Assembly: GCF_018917435.1 (NCBI RefSeq)
Contig: NZ_JAHLOQ010000019.1
Span: 1-64,000, forward strand
Length of the DNA stretch: 64,000 nucleotides
Direction of reading: 5' to 3'
Source of the DNA: Intestinibacter bartlettii
GTDB taxonomy: Bacteria; Bacillota; Clostridia; Peptostreptococcales; Peptostreptococcaceae
The notes under the pieces are model-generated. The model ran no database searches and had not been told where the DNA came from. It saw only the letters and a program-made list of their open reading frames with translations. The position numbers were made by a program, and so were the translations under genes. Within the stretch, counting starts at the first letter, position 1. The number at the start of each line of letters is the position of its first letter. Of the stretch, positions 54,689 to 63,568 are shown piece after piece.

Positions 54689-55270
54689 TTATTTATTAGG
54701 ATTAAATTTAGCTTTTGAAATTAATTGTGTCATTGTTCCCATTGGACAGTAAACACACCAAGATCTCGGTTTAAATAAAAGCATTGTTACAAGTCCTAGT
54801 ATTGTTGAAGTTAACATCATACTATAAAAACCAAATGCAAATTGATAAATCCATGGTGATACTAAGTTTGGGTTTGTAATTTCCCAAGGAAGTTTAAATG
54901 TCCAAAGGAGCGTAAGGACTTCTTTTAAACTGCTAGCACCAGCAAATACTAGATAAGTGTTAAATAACATTATTCCAAACATAGTTAAAAAGAATGTTAA
55001 GAAGCCATATCGGAATAAATTACTTTTTAAAAATTTAGGCATTGGTTTGTATCTTGATAACTTTAACTTATCACCTAGGAAGTTAAACAATTGACCTCTT
55101 CCACAATATATATTGCAATATGATTTTCCTCCACCAAGTACTGAAATTATAATTGGTGTTAAAAAGGCTAATAGACCAAGCCAAGCAAATAATATATTAA
55201 AAAATCCAAGGCTAAAATAAGTTATACTTAAAATCCACATATAATCTAAAAATGATTTTTTATTTTTCAT
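54689..55270 (-). CDS. Membrane 4Fe-4S protein, NapH/CcoG-like
   Basis: 193 residues, about five membrane helices. Two cysteine clusters: YCNIYCGRGQL and WCVYCPMGT, the latter being the C-x2-CP motif of NapH/RdxA/CcoG-like polyferredoxin membrane proteins. Only four to five cysteines are present, fewer than two full clusters. It probably passes electrons between a membrane donor and the small ferredoxin encoded immediately upstream, to which it is translationally coupled. The partner reductase is not encoded nearby. Confidence 0.78.
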   Translation of the reverse strand: MKNKKSFLDYMWILSITYFSLGFFNILFAWLGLLAFLTPIIISVLGGGKSYCNIYCGRGQLFNFLGDKLKLSRYKPMPKFLKSNLFRYGFLTFFLTMFGIMLFNTYLVFAGASSLKEVLTLLWTFKLPWEITNPNLVSPWIYQFAFGFYSMMLTSTILGLVTMLLFKPRSWCVYCPMGTMTQLISKAKFNPNK

Positions 55271-55480
55271 CTATATAACAACCTCCTTTTTTTCGATATT
55301 TATAATAGATGCAGGACAGACTAAGGCACATTTTCCACATCCAACACATTTTTCATAGTTTATCTCTGCAAAAATACCTTGTTCTATACGTATTATTTGA
55401 AGAGGGCAGGCCTTTAAGCAAGTTCCACAAGCAACACAAGCACTTTTATCAACTATAGCTTTTTTCTTAAATTTTTTCAT
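55271..55480 (-). CDS. Two-[4Fe-4S] ferredoxin
   Basis: 69 residues with two full cluster motifs CVACGTCLKACP and CVGCGKCALVCP, an 8Fe-8S ferredoxin. The N-terminus is basic (KKFKKKAIVDK). It is followed with no gap by the membrane Fe-S protein, giving an electron-transfer pair. The promoter (-10 at 55514-55519 on the minus strand) carries a Crp/Fnr-type dyad near -41, so expression is probably controlled by the Crp/Fnr protein of the neighbouring gene. Confidence 0.9.
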   Translation of the reverse strand: MKKFKKKAIVDKSACVACGTCLKACPLQIIRIEQGIFAEINYEKCVGCGKCALVCPASIINIEKKEVVI

Positions 55481-55513
55481 TTTATTCCTCCAAATTTGTA
55501 GATTGTAAATTTA

Positions 55514-55555
55514 ATTATAATGATTTTGAAAAAAAAACTAAGTGATTAAGTCACT
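55514..55555 (-). promoter_or_regulatory. Ferredoxin promoter with Crp/Fnr-type site near -41
   Basis: Minus-strand TATAAT at 55519-55514. The dyad AGTGATTAAGTCACT (55541-55555) is centred about 34 bases from the -10 edge, i.e. about -41 from the expected start, the class-II activator position. Shares the core GTGAT-AAGTCAC with the site at 56371-56387. Confidence 0.6.
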
Positions 55556-55562
55556 AACAATG

Positions 55563-55606
55563 AAAAAAACTACTTAAGTAATATTTAATTACATAAGTAG
55601 TTTTTC
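55563..55606. terminator. Terminator after the Crp/Fnr gene
   Basis: AAAAACTACTTAAGTAAT ... ATTACATAAGTAGTTTTT stem with one mismatch. Confidence 0.7.
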
Positions 55607-55626
55607 TAAAAAATAAGATTGTTTAT

Positions 55627-56307
55627 TTAATTTTTATTTGAAATGGCTTGTAAATCTTTTATATTTATTATGGTTATGCATCCACGATTGAGTTTGACTA
55701 AATTATCTTTTTCAAATCGTTTTAGCATTCTGCTTATAACCTCGCGTGATGAACCCAAATCATTTGCTATTGCCTCATGGGTTATATCGATTTTAAGTGA
55801 GTTCTTTAGATAGTATTGCTCAATTAAATACTCCGATAATCTATGTTCTAAACTAAAAAATACAACTTGTTCTAATACACCCATAATTTCGGAAAGTTTA
55901 CTTTGGGTTACTTCAAACATAAACTTCTGTACGTCTATATTTGTATCTAATAATTCTTTGAAAGGTTTACCATCTATTATAACAAGTGAAGAATTTTCTA
56001 CAGCTTGTAGGTTTATGTCATACGACAGATTTTGATAAAAACAAGATGATGATAATACACATAAATCCTTTTCAAATAATTTGAAAAGGGTTATTTCCTT
56101 GCCTGATAATGAGGACATAAAACTTCGAAGTATTCCATTTGCGACTAATACTAATCCAGTACAAGATTGATATTTTGAATATATTAGTTCGCCGGAATGA
56201 TATTCTTCTATATGACTTGAATTATAAATTAAATCTTTTTCCTGTTTTGATAAATATTTAAAAAAGGGTAAACTTTCATTCAAAAGTATTTCTTTATTTT
56301 CACACAT
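55627..56307 (-). CDS. Crp/Fnr-family transcriptional regulator
   Basis: 226 residues. N-terminal cyclic-nucleotide-fold domain (FFKYLSKQEKDLIYN ... IEEYHSGELIYSK), long dimer helix, and C-terminal winged HTH with IANDLGSSREVISRMLKRFEKDNLVKL (recognition core SSREVISRML). Several cysteines (C2 and further ones around residues 47, 82 and 88) could bind an Fe-S cluster or heme, but the spacing is not the classic Fnr N-terminal set. Its own promoter has the same dyad as the ferredoxin operon, so auto-activation is likely. Signal unknown; redox or NO are candidates by context. Confidence 0.88.
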   Translation of the reverse strand: MCENKEILLNESLPFFKYLSKQEKDLIYNSSHIEEYHSGELIYSKYQSCTGLVLVANGILRSFMSSLSGKEITLFKLFEKDLCVLSSSCFYQNLSYDINLQAVENSSLVIIDGKPFKELLDTNIDVQKFMFEVTQSKLSEIMGVLEQVVFFSLEHRLSEYLIEQYYLKNSLKIDITHEAIANDLGSSREVISRMLKRFEKDNLVKLNRGCITIINIKDLQAISNKN

Positions 56308-56345
56308 TTAAATTCATCCTATTCCTTTGAAAAATTTATATTTTT

Positions 56346-56387
56346 ATTATAATAGAAAATAAAAAAATATATGTGATAAAGTCACAT
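56346..56387 (-). promoter_or_regulatory. Autoregulatory promoter of the Crp/Fnr gene
   Basis: Minus-strand TATAAT at 56351-56346. The dyad ATGTGATAAAGTCACAT (56371-56387) is centred 33 bases from the -10 edge, about -41, the same geometry as at the ferredoxin promoter. Confidence 0.6.
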
Positions 56388-56415
56388 AAAATATAGAAGG
56401 GTAGAACTAATAATT

Positions 56416-57330
56416 CTATTTATATGTTTCTATATTTTTAAAAAGTGGAACTTCAAAAAATATAGAAATGACGTTATTTGTATTATCTAAGTAAGCTCCC
56501 ACATTTCCGTTCATTTGCTTAACTAAAAATTCTACTATAGAAAGTCCAAGTCCAGTAGATTTATTTCGAGTTGAATCAGCAGTATAAAACCTGTGAAACA
56601 GCTTATCAATATTTATATGAATATCCGGATTTATAGGATTAGAAAAAGTTACTTTAGCATTTTGCTGCATTTCTATTTTAATATCGATATTTCCAAGGGA
56701 ATGTTTTGAGCAGTTGTTTAGCAGATTTTCAATTATACGAATTAACATAGCTTTATCTCCAAGTACAAAAATTGGAGGTGTTTCTTTCATATTTACTCTT
56801 ATATTTTTTTCCTCTAAAATACTTATATAAGATAGAACACACTCTACAACTAAATTACTTATATTTATTTTTTCTAAATTTGGCTCGACTTTGGCTGTTA
56901 TAAGATAAGAATATTCAAAAAAGTGCTCTATTAAATTACCAAGTTCATCAGTAGATTTTTGAGCAGTATGAAGGTTTTGAAGTTGATCATCGTCTAATTC
57001 AGTTTTCTCAAGGAGTTGTTGATAACCTTTAATAGATGTCAAAGGTGTTCTAAGATCATGTGAAATATTTGAGATTAATTCTTTAAATTGTTTTTGTTCA
57101 TTTATGCTTTCAAGGCGTCGTTGTTCTTCTAATTTTAAGCAACGATTGATATTGCTTGCCAGTGTGTTTAGTGTTTTATTAAAAAGTTCAATATTAAGAG
57201 GTTGGCGAGTATTTTCACAAAGTCTTTTGTCCAATTGATTGTTAATTGACTTTAATTGTTTTACAATAGGTAGAATATATATAATTAAAATTAATAAAAA
57301 TATACTTAATATAGTAGTAGCAATACTCAT
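56416..57330 (-). CDS. Sensor histidine kinase of an ABC-linked two-component system
   Basis: 304 residues. One N-terminal membrane helix (ATTILSIFLLILIIYILPI) with almost no external sensor, then HisKA with the phospho-His in NISHDLRTPLTSIKGYQQLL and HATPase motifs NLLNNCSKHS and GLGLSIVEFLVK. Short kinases of this type usually sense through a partner ABC transporter. It is transcribed in the same direction as the permease, ATPase and response regulator upstream, forming one antimicrobial-peptide-response-type module. Confidence 0.9.
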   Translation of the reverse strand: MSIATTILSIFLLILIIYILPIVKQLKSINNQLDKRLCENTRQPLNIELFNKTLNTLASNINRCLKLEEQRRLESINEQKQFKELISNISHDLRTPLTSIKGYQQLLEKTELDDDQLQNLHTAQKSTDELGNLIEHFFEYSYLITAKVEPNLEKINISNLVVECVLSYISILEEKNIRVNMKETPPIFVLGDKAMLIRIIENLLNNCSKHSLGNIDIKIEMQQNAKVTFSNPINPDIHINIDKLFHRFYTADSTRNKSTGLGLSIVEFLVKQMNGNVGAYLDNTNNVISIFFEVPLFKNIETYK

Positions 57331-57428
57331 CTACTCCAACCCCTTCATCTTTAGTATTGAATATTATAATATCTATAATAAATTATAACATTTAATACTT
57401 TAATTTATATAAATTTACTTAATACCCT

Positions 57429-58211
57429 TTATTTAATTTCAGCTTTTCTAAATGAAATATAAGATAAAATAATCATAATTAACATAAAAATCATACTAGT
57501 TCCTATAAAACTTCCATAAACAGATGCACTTGCATCGAGTGTTAACTTTGAATAATCAACACCGAATGGAGTCAATTTAAATAAATCAGAAAAATTATCT
57601 ATATTTACTATTTGCGCAATTGCTGCATTTATAATATAACCTAAACTAATGACAATAATAGGTTTTTTAACTGCAAAAGCTATAAGTACAGATATACTAA
57701 TTTGAGATGCATATACAATACTCATAGTAAGGTATATCGCTAATATTTTGAAAAATATAGTAGAGTTAAAAGAAATACCTGATTTATATTTCATTATATT
57801 TTGAAATACAGATGGTAAAAATGATTCAAATGAATCTCCAGAACATATTCCAATTATAGCAACTACCATATATGGAAGCAGAAAAAGCAATATTGATATA
57901 TAGTAAGTGATAGTTTTACAGATTACTATAGAACTTCTGCTATAACCACTTGATATAGAGTCGTGTATAGTTTTATTGTCAAAATCATTGCAAATAAATA
58001 TAGAAATAAAGATTACACTTACCAATGAAATCATTTGAAAATCTGTTACAAAAGATCCGAAACCGATAATATCTGTACCTAAATTACCTTCAGTTAATTG
58101 TTTACATACAACATACATAATAGCTGCACTTATACAACATAAAAGAAATAATATTTTAATTGATTTACTTTTTCTCATTTGATATAAATCAGCTCTAATT
58201 AAATTAAACAT
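57429..58211 (-). CDS. ABC transporter permease (bacteriocin-resistance type)
   Basis: 260 residues from ATG 58211, which overlaps the stop of the ATPase gene; a longer frame exists but lacks support. Six membrane helices are visible: FLLCCISAAIMYVV, MISLVSVIFISIFIC, ISILLFLLPYMVVAIIG, ILAIYLTMSIVYASQISIS, ISLGYIINAAIAQIV and SMIFMLIMIILSYISF. The start MFNLIRADLYQMRKSKS is typical of LanE/LanG-like permeases. With the ATPase it probably expels or resists lantibiotics or similar peptides. Confidence 0.85.
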   Translation of the reverse strand: MFNLIRADLYQMRKSKSIKILFLLCCISAAIMYVVCKQLTEGNLGTDIIGFGSFVTDFQMISLVSVIFISIFICNDFDNKTIHDSISSGYSRSSIVICKTITYYISILLFLLPYMVVAIIGICSGDSFESFLPSVFQNIMKYKSGISFNSTIFFKILAIYLTMSIVYASQISISVLIAFAVKKPIIVISLGYIINAAIAQIVNIDNFSDLFKLTPFGVDYSKLTLDASASVYGSFIGTSMIFMLIMIILSYISFRKAEIK

Positions 58212-59127
58212 TTTCAATGCCTCCCACCATAGAAACAAAGTAGTCTTCAAGCGTTCCACCTTCATTTGAAAGATTAGTTATAGCAACTTCATTTTCAAAT
58301 AATGTTTTGCCTACAAATTCTTTATCGTCTATATAATCAAAAAGTTGGACAGAGTTATCTGGCATAACCTTATAATTAGTTGTGTGTAAGTTTTGTTCTA
58401 TTACATTGACTAATTTACAAACATCAGTAGATTGTAGTAGAAGATAATGCTTGCAGTGTTCGTCTAATTCTTCAAGTGTAAGTGTTTCGATTATTTCACC
58501 TTTGTTTATAAAAATATAGTCTGTAGCTAGTTGATACATCTCAGGTAAGTTATGACTTGAGATTAAAAGTGTCATATTTTTTTCATCACAAAGTTTTATA
58601 AGAAGTTTTCTTATTTCTACAACTCCAAGAGGATCAAGTCCATTTATCGGTTCGTCTAATATTAAAAATTCAGGATTGTTTAAAAGTGTGATTGCAATTC
58701 CTAAACGTTGTTTCATACCTAATGAAAAGTTTTTAACTTTCTTTTTACCTGTATCTGCAATATCTAAAAGAGATAACAATTCATCTTCTAATTCTTCATT
58801 TGGTATACCTCGAATGATTCTATGAAGTCTCATATTTTCCTTTGCAGTCATAGATAGATTAATACTAGGTGCTTCAATCATACATCCCATACGTTTTCTT
58901 TCAAGTTGTATTTCTTTTTTATCTTTATGACCGAATAATTCAATTTCACCTTCATTAGGGTAACTAAGACCAGCAATAAGTCTCATTAATGTACTTTTTC
59001 CAGCACCATTTCTGCCTATTAAACCGTAAATTTTACCTTGTTCTAATGAAATTGATACATTGTTTACAGCATTATATCCTTTATATGTTTTGGTGAGATT
59101 TGTAGTTTTTAAAATATACTCACTCAT
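58204..59127 (-). CDS. ABC transporter ATP-binding protein (bacteriocin-resistance type)
   Basis: 307 residues. Walker A GRNGAGKST, signature FSLGMKQRLG, Walker B LILDEPINGLDP, and switch His in ISSHNLPEM are intact. The C-terminal about 80 residues form the extension seen in LanF/BcrA-like ATPases. It energises the permease encoded next, with which it overlaps. The stop of this gene lies inside the start of the permease. Confidence 0.93.
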   Translation of the reverse strand: MSEYILKTTNLTKTYKGYNAVNNVSISLEQGKIYGLIGRNGAGKSTLMRLIAGLSYPNEGEIELFGHKDKKEIQLERKRMGCMIEAPSINLSMTAKENMRLHRIIRGIPNEELEDELLSLLDIADTGKKKVKNFSLGMKQRLGIAITLLNNPEFLILDEPINGLDPLGVVEIRKLLIKLCDEKNMTLLISSHNLPEMYQLATDYIFINKGEIIETLTLEELDEHCKHYLLLQSTDVCKLVNVIEQNLHTTNYKVMPDNSVQLFDYIDDKEFVGKTLFENEVAITNLSNEGGTLEDYFVSMVGGIENV

Positions 59128-59260
59128 ATTTTTCCCTCCTTATATATAAACAAAGTATAAAAATTTATAAAGATAATTTTTAACTTTTATACTTTAAGTA
59201 TATATAATAAAAGTTTAGAAAAAGATAAGAAGTAAAATTAAATGTAAAGATTTAGATAAG

Positions 59261-59944
59261 TTATTTTTTAAAGAGGCGATACCCAAGCCCCCAAACAGTT
59301 TCTATATAATTTTCATCTGGATTGAACTTTTTTAATTTGCTTCGTAAATTACTGATATGTGTCTTGATTGCATTGTCATCGCCTATATATTCTTCTTGCC
59401 AAATTGATTCATATAAATTGGCTTTGCTAAATACTTTATTTTGATTTTTGATTAAAAGCTCTAAAATCATATATTCTTTTGCTGTTAAATCAAGTTGATT
59501 ATTATTTATTTTAACTTCTTTAGTATTTTCATCTAAAGTAATATCTTTGTATGTAAATAGAGAAGAGTATGATGCATTTGATATAGAGTATCTTCTTAAA
59601 TTTGATTCAACTCTTGCAACGACTTCACCTAAATCAAAAGGCTTTGTTATATAGTCATCGGCACCGAGTTTTAATAAATCAATTTTTGTACTTATCATGT
59701 CCTTTGCTGAGATAATTATAATAGGTACTGATGAAAATTGACGAACTTCTTTTAAAATTTGGTCTCCACTTTTATAAGGTAACATGATGTCTAAGATAAC
59801 TAAATTGTAGGAGTTATTTTTTATTTCATTGAGACCATCAATACCACTAAATACAGATTTTGTATTGTATCCAGCATCTTTTATTGCTTTAGAAAGAATT
59901 AAATTTACATCTTGATTATCTTCTATAATTAAAATATTTTCCAT
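59261..59944 (-). CDS. OmpR-family response regulator of the ABC module
   Basis: 227 residues from ATG 59944, behind AAGGAGG; the frame is open further upstream but without a site. Receiver with IIEDNQDVN, phospho-Asp in LVILDIMLP, Lys in DYITKPFD; winged helix with LTAKEYMILELLI and DDNAIKTHISNLRSKL. It should activate the ABC genes downstream when phosphorylated by the 56416-57330 kinase. Confidence 0.93.
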   Translation of the reverse strand: MENILIIEDNQDVNLILSKAIKDAGYNTKSVFSGIDGLNEIKNNSYNLVILDIMLPYKSGDQILKEVRQFSSVPIIIISAKDMISTKIDLLKLGADDYITKPFDLGEVVARVESNLRRYSISNASYSSLFTYKDITLDENTKEVKINNNQLDLTAKEYMILELLIKNQNKVFSKANLYESIWQEEYIGDDNAIKTHISNLRSKLKKFNPDENYIETVWGLGYRLFKK

Positions 59945-60075
59945 ATTTACCTCCTTATTAAAATTATCGAAACCTATTTGAATTACTGGGTTTAAGTTGA
60001 GTATATAGTAAAAAAATGAGAAAAACAATAAATATAAAATGCAATTACAATTTAAAAATTATAAAAATAAAATTG

Positions 60076-60104
60076 TTGACGAATATAAATTTATTTGATA
60101 TTAT
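60076..60104 (+). promoter_or_regulatory. SigA promoter of the guaD leader
   Basis: TTGACG (60076-60081), 17-base spacer, TATTAT (60099-60104). Confidence 0.65.
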
Positions 60105-60182
60105 AACTTAGAACTAAATTTCGATAAGGAAAATATTACATTTTTCGATTAGAAATTAATCAAATAGAATATTATAAGACAG

Positions 60183-60293
60183 ATTACATATATAGATCCA
60201 TGATAAGGATGGACGTTTCTACAGGCTGCCGTAAATAGCTAACTATACGTAATTCATTTAGAATTACTATAGACTATTTACGGCAGCTTTTTT
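60183..60293 (+). promoter_or_regulatory. Guanine-type purine riboswitch with apparent ON-type terminator
   Basis: P1 ATTACATATA (60183-60192)/TATACGTAAT (60244-60253). P2 TCCAT/ATGGA with L2 GATAAGG. J2/3 GTTTCTAC. P3 GGCTG/TAGCT with L3 CCGTAAA. J3/1 AAC-TAT, with C at the specificity position (guanine/hypoxanthine, not adenine). The terminator stem GCTGCCGTAAATAG (60225-60238) / CTATTTACGGCAGC (60274-60287) plus seven T uses P3, L3 and J3/1 as its 5' arm, and an inner GTAATTC/GAATTAC stem takes the P1 3' strand. Ligand binding should therefore prevent termination. Leads into guaD. Confidence 0.9.
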
Positions 60294-60312
60294 GTGTGAT
60301 TGAGGAGGTAAT

Positions 60313-61575
60313 ATGAAATTAATAAAAGGTAATTTTATCTATTCAATAGATAAAGACAATATAGAAGTCAAAGAAAATCAATATGCATTGATTAAAGACG
60401 GAAAAATTGAAGGGTTTTACTCAGAAATACCAGAAAACTTAGAAAATATTGAAATTACAGATTATAAAGATAATATAATAATTCCAGGTTTAATTGATTT
60501 ACATGTACATGCTCCACAATACGCATTTAGAGGAATGGGAATGGATATGCAGCTTTTAGACTGGTTAAATACTTATGCCTTTAAAGAAGAAGGTAAGTAT
60601 AGAGATTTAGAATATGCTAAAAAACAATATTCTAAATTTGTTAATGATGTAAAAAACAGCGCTACAACTAGATTGTCTATATTCGCAACTCTTCATAAAG
60701 AAGCGACTATTATGCTTATGGATCTTTTAGAAGAGGCTGGTATAAAAGCTTATGTAGGAAAAGTTAATATGGATAGAAATGCACCAGAATTTTTAACAGA
60801 GGATACAGAAAAATCTAAAGAAGATACAATAGACTGGTTAGAAGAAACAAAAGATAGATATGAAAATATAAAACCAATATTAACACCTAGATTTATACCG
60901 AGTTGTACAAATAATTTAATGACAGAAATAAACAAAATTAATGATAAATATAATATACCAGTTCAATCTCATTTATCAGAAAATCCATCTGAGATTGAGT
61001 GGGTAGCAGAATTACACCCAGATACAAATAACTATGCACAGGCATATGACAAATATAATTTATTTGGGAAAGAAAATAAAACTATAATGGCACACTGTGT
61101 TCACTGTCCAGATGATGAGCTAGACTTAATTAAACAAAACAACGTAACAATAGCTCATTGTCCACAATCAAACGCAAACTTAACTAGTGGAATAGCTCCA
61201 ATTAAAAAGATGTTGGGTATGGGAATTGAAGTAGGTCTTGGAAGTGATATTGCAGCAGGTTCAAGTTTATCAATTTTCAGAGCGATGAGCGATGCAGTAC
61301 AAGTTTCAAAATTAAGAGAAGCTATGACTGGTGAGGCTAATCAAATATTGACATTATCTGAAGTATTCTATCTTGGAACTAAAGGTGGAGGAAAATTCTT
61401 TGGAAATGTGGGAAGTTTTGGAAAAGGATACGAATTTGATGCTGTAGTTTTAAATGATGAATCATTCGGTGACAATAGCAACTTTACATTAAAAGAGCGC
61501 TTAGAGAGAATAATATATCTAAGTGATGATAGAAATATAGTAGCTAAGTATGTTGCTGGAAAGAAAATAATTTAG
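60313..61575 (+). CDS. guaD: Guanine deaminase
   Basis: 420 residues. Amidohydrolase of the GuaD/ATZ-TRZ type: metal site PGLIDLHVHAPQYAFRG in short motifs (DLHVHAPQY), PFALF-like RFIPSCT, SHLSENPSEIEW, AHCVHCPDDEL, AHCPQSNANLTSG, and LGSDIAAGSS with the catalytic Asp. It converts guanine to xanthine and ammonia in the cytoplasm with zinc, allowing purines to serve as a nitrogen source. The guanine riboswitch upstream supports the substrate assignment. ATG behind GAGGAGG. Confidence 0.93.
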   Translation: MKLIKGNFIYSIDKDNIEVKENQYALIKDGKIEGFYSEIPENLENIEITDYKDNIIIPGLIDLHVHAPQYAFRGMGMDMQLLDWLNTYAFKEEGKYRDLEYAKKQYSKFVNDVKNSATTRLSIFATLHKEATIMLMDLLEEAGIKAYVGKVNMDRNAPEFLTEDTEKSKEDTIDWLEETKDRYENIKPILTPRFIPSCTNNLMTEINKINDKYNIPVQSHLSENPSEIEWVAELHPDTNNYAQAYDKYNLFGKENKTIMAHCVHCPDDELDLIKQNNVTIAHCPQSNANLTSGIAPIKKMLGMGIEVGLGSDIAAGSSLSIFRAMSDAVQVSKLREAMTGEANQILTLSEVFYLGTKGGGKFFGNVGSFGKGYEFDAVVLNDESFGDNSNFTLKERLERIIYLSDDRNIVAKYVAGKKII

Positions 61576-61607
61576 CTTAATTGTATAATTATGAAATATA
61601 TCCAAAC

Positions 61608-61651
61608 AAAAATACTCCTAGAAAATTTAAATACAATCTAGGAGTATTTTT
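61608..61651. terminator. Bidirectional terminator after guaD
   Basis: AAAAATACTCCTAGA ... TCTAGGAGTATTTTT stem. Confidence 0.85.
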
Positions 61652-61709
61652 ATGCAAATTATTAAATTTAAGTAGAAAACAAGTCATTTATCTATAAAGA
61701 TAGTAAATA

Positions 61710-62195
61710 TTATTTTAAATTTAATTTCATAAAGATAGAAGTTTGTATAGGGCTATTTAGATAGGGCTCTATTTCATAAAATCCTAATTTTTTATATAAA
61801 TATATTGCACTTTTTAAAAATGGAAGTGTATCCAAAAACATATATTGATATCCAATCTGTTTAGCATCATCTATTATCTTTTGTATTAAGATTTCTCCTA
61901 ATTTATGACCGCGAAACTCTGGTTTTACAAACAATCTTTTTAGCTCACAATTAATATCAGATATTTTTCTAAGAGCAATACATCCAGCAGCTTTACCATC
62001 CATGTAGGCTATGTACAATCTACCGTAAGGTGTTCCGTATTTTTTGTCTAAATGTATTAATTCATCATCATAGTTTTGAATTTGCAGATAGTTAGACATA
62101 GAAGGTTCATTTTTTATTAGCATATCGGTGTATTCTGAAAATAACTTTTTAATATCCTCTTTTTTATCATAACCTAATTTAATCTCTAAACACAC
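61710..62195 (-). CDS. GNAT-family N-acetyltransferase
   Basis: 161 residues, with GTG at 62195 as the likely start after AAGGGGTGA; the frame is open from 62204. Acetyl-CoA motif A is visible in CELKRLFVKPEFRGHKLGEILIQ (core FRGHKLGEIL), motif B in YLYKKLGFYEIEPY. Substrate unknown; family members acetylate small amines or proteins. Monocistronic. Confidence 0.9.
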   Translation of the reverse strand: MCLEIKLGYDKKEDIKKLFSEYTDMLIKNEPSMSNYLQIQNYDDELIHLDKKYGTPYGRLYIAYMDGKAAGCIALRKISDINCELKRLFVKPEFRGHKLGEILIQKIIDDAKQIGYQYMFLDTLPFLKSAIYLYKKLGFYEIEPYLNSPIQTSIFMKLNLK

Positions 62196-62462
62196 ATAAA
62201 TCACCCCTTATTTAAAAAAATATATTATAGTTATAGTTTAGTATAACAGCTAACTTATTGGGCTAAACCGTACAAAATTTATGGTATAAATTTATATAAA
62301 AAGTACATTTTTTAAACTTTTCTTTTAAAATCATAATTTACTAATTCAGGTGTTATAATAAAAATATACAAGCTATTTTTGTATATAAAGATAAAAACTT
62401 TTATTTTATCCTTTAATATATAATTTAAACTACTATTTAAATATAGGAAGGTAGGTATATAT

Positions 62463-63209
62463 ATGAAAAAGAAATTATTAGTTGGAATAATAATGTTATG
62501 TTCAATAATTTTTACGGGATGTGTTGATGCAGATGTAACTGTAGATTTAGAAAAGGACGGAACTGGAAAAGCCATTGTTGAGGTATTAGGACCAGGAACT
62601 ATATTTAATAATATTTCAGAAGATACAATAAAAGACTGGGCACAAGCTTATGAAAAAGTAGAAAAAATAAGCGAATCAGATAAAACAGGATATAGATTTA
62701 CTACTAGACAAGGTCCAATAGACGAGGTATTAAAAGAAGTTACTAATTTAAATGATACAATAGATGAAAATGGTGAAAGAGATTCACAAGGATCAATGGA
62801 AACATATAAATCAAGTGATGATTTAGCTAATCAGCTTTATGAAAAGTATGTAAAAGTAGATGAAGAAAAAGGCTTATTTACAAACACATATAATATAGAT
62901 TTAAAACTTAAAGATGCTATATATAGTGAAATGTCTAGTGAACAACAAACTGTAGTTAGTCTTTTAGGACGTTCAGCGAATATAGGACTTCATATAAAAG
63001 CACCAATCAAGGCTGAAGGAAGCAATGCAACTAGTGAAACTAAAGAGGATGGGAAATATGTATACAATTGGGATTACACATTGGCAGATGTACAAAATAT
63101 AAATTTTGCTGCTAAAATTCCTAATGTGAGAAATCTAATAATTTCTGCTATATGTATATTAGTTGTTTTAATAGGATTAGGAATAGTTTTATTTAGAAGA
63201 AGAAAATAA
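62463..63209 (+). CDS. LppM-like membrane lipoprotein
   Basis: 248 residues. Type II signal peptide with lipobox FTGC (Cys about 20), then an extracytoplasmic domain starting VDADVTVDLEKDGTGKAIVEV, the LppM/DUF3153-like pattern, and a C-terminal membrane helix (about 226-244) followed by RRRK. It would be anchored in the outer face by both lipid and helix. Function unknown. ATG behind AGGAAGG. Confidence 0.8.
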   Translation: MKKKLLVGIIMLCSIIFTGCVDADVTVDLEKDGTGKAIVEVLGPGTIFNNISEDTIKDWAQAYEKVEKISESDKTGYRFTTRQGPIDEVLKEVTNLNDTIDENGERDSQGSMETYKSSDDLANQLYEKYVKVDEEKGLFTNTYNIDLKLKDAIYSEMSSEQQTVVSLLGRSANIGLHIKAPIKAEGSNATSETKEDGKYVYNWDYTLADVQNINFAAKIPNVRNLIISAICILVVLIGLGIVLFRRRK

Positions 63210-63297
63210 ATTAAAAGTTTTATATTGACTCTAACACTGTGATAGGCTCTACAATATAAATAAGCTCAAAGAAACATGCATGTAAAGGAGTGGTTAA

Positions 63298-63487
63298 ATG
63301 TTTAAAATAGGTGAGTTTTCAAAGCTTTCACAGGTTAGCGTTAGGATGCTTAGACATTATGACAAGATTGATTTATTAGTACGAATTTAATGGCGATATG
63401 TTTAGTATATATCATGTTGGTCCTGCAGAAACTAAAAACCAAGATGAGCTTGTAACTGAAATATGTTTCCCAATAAAAGAAAAATAG
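63298..63487 (+). pseudogene. MerR/GyrI-type regulator remnant (both ends kept)
   Basis: ATG behind AAAGGAG encodes MFKIGEFSKLSQVSVRMLRH and YDKIDLL, the start of a MerR HTH, and stops at 63390. The +1 frame from 63386 to the stop at 63487 encodes FNGDMFSIYHVGPAE and ends ICFPIKEK, the C-terminus of a GyrI-like/BmrR-type ligand domain. About 200 internal codons appear deleted, so no functional product is expected. Confidence 0.7.
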
Positions 63488-63524
63488 AGTATTGAGAATA
63501 TAATAAATTAAATTGAAATAGGCG

Positions 63525-63568
63525 AAAAGACTAAGGTGTAAAAAGATTTTACTTCTTAGTCTTTTTTT
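63525..63568 (+). terminator. Terminator after the MerR remnant
   Basis: AAAAGACTAAG ... TCTTAGTCTTTTTTT stem. Confidence 0.75.
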
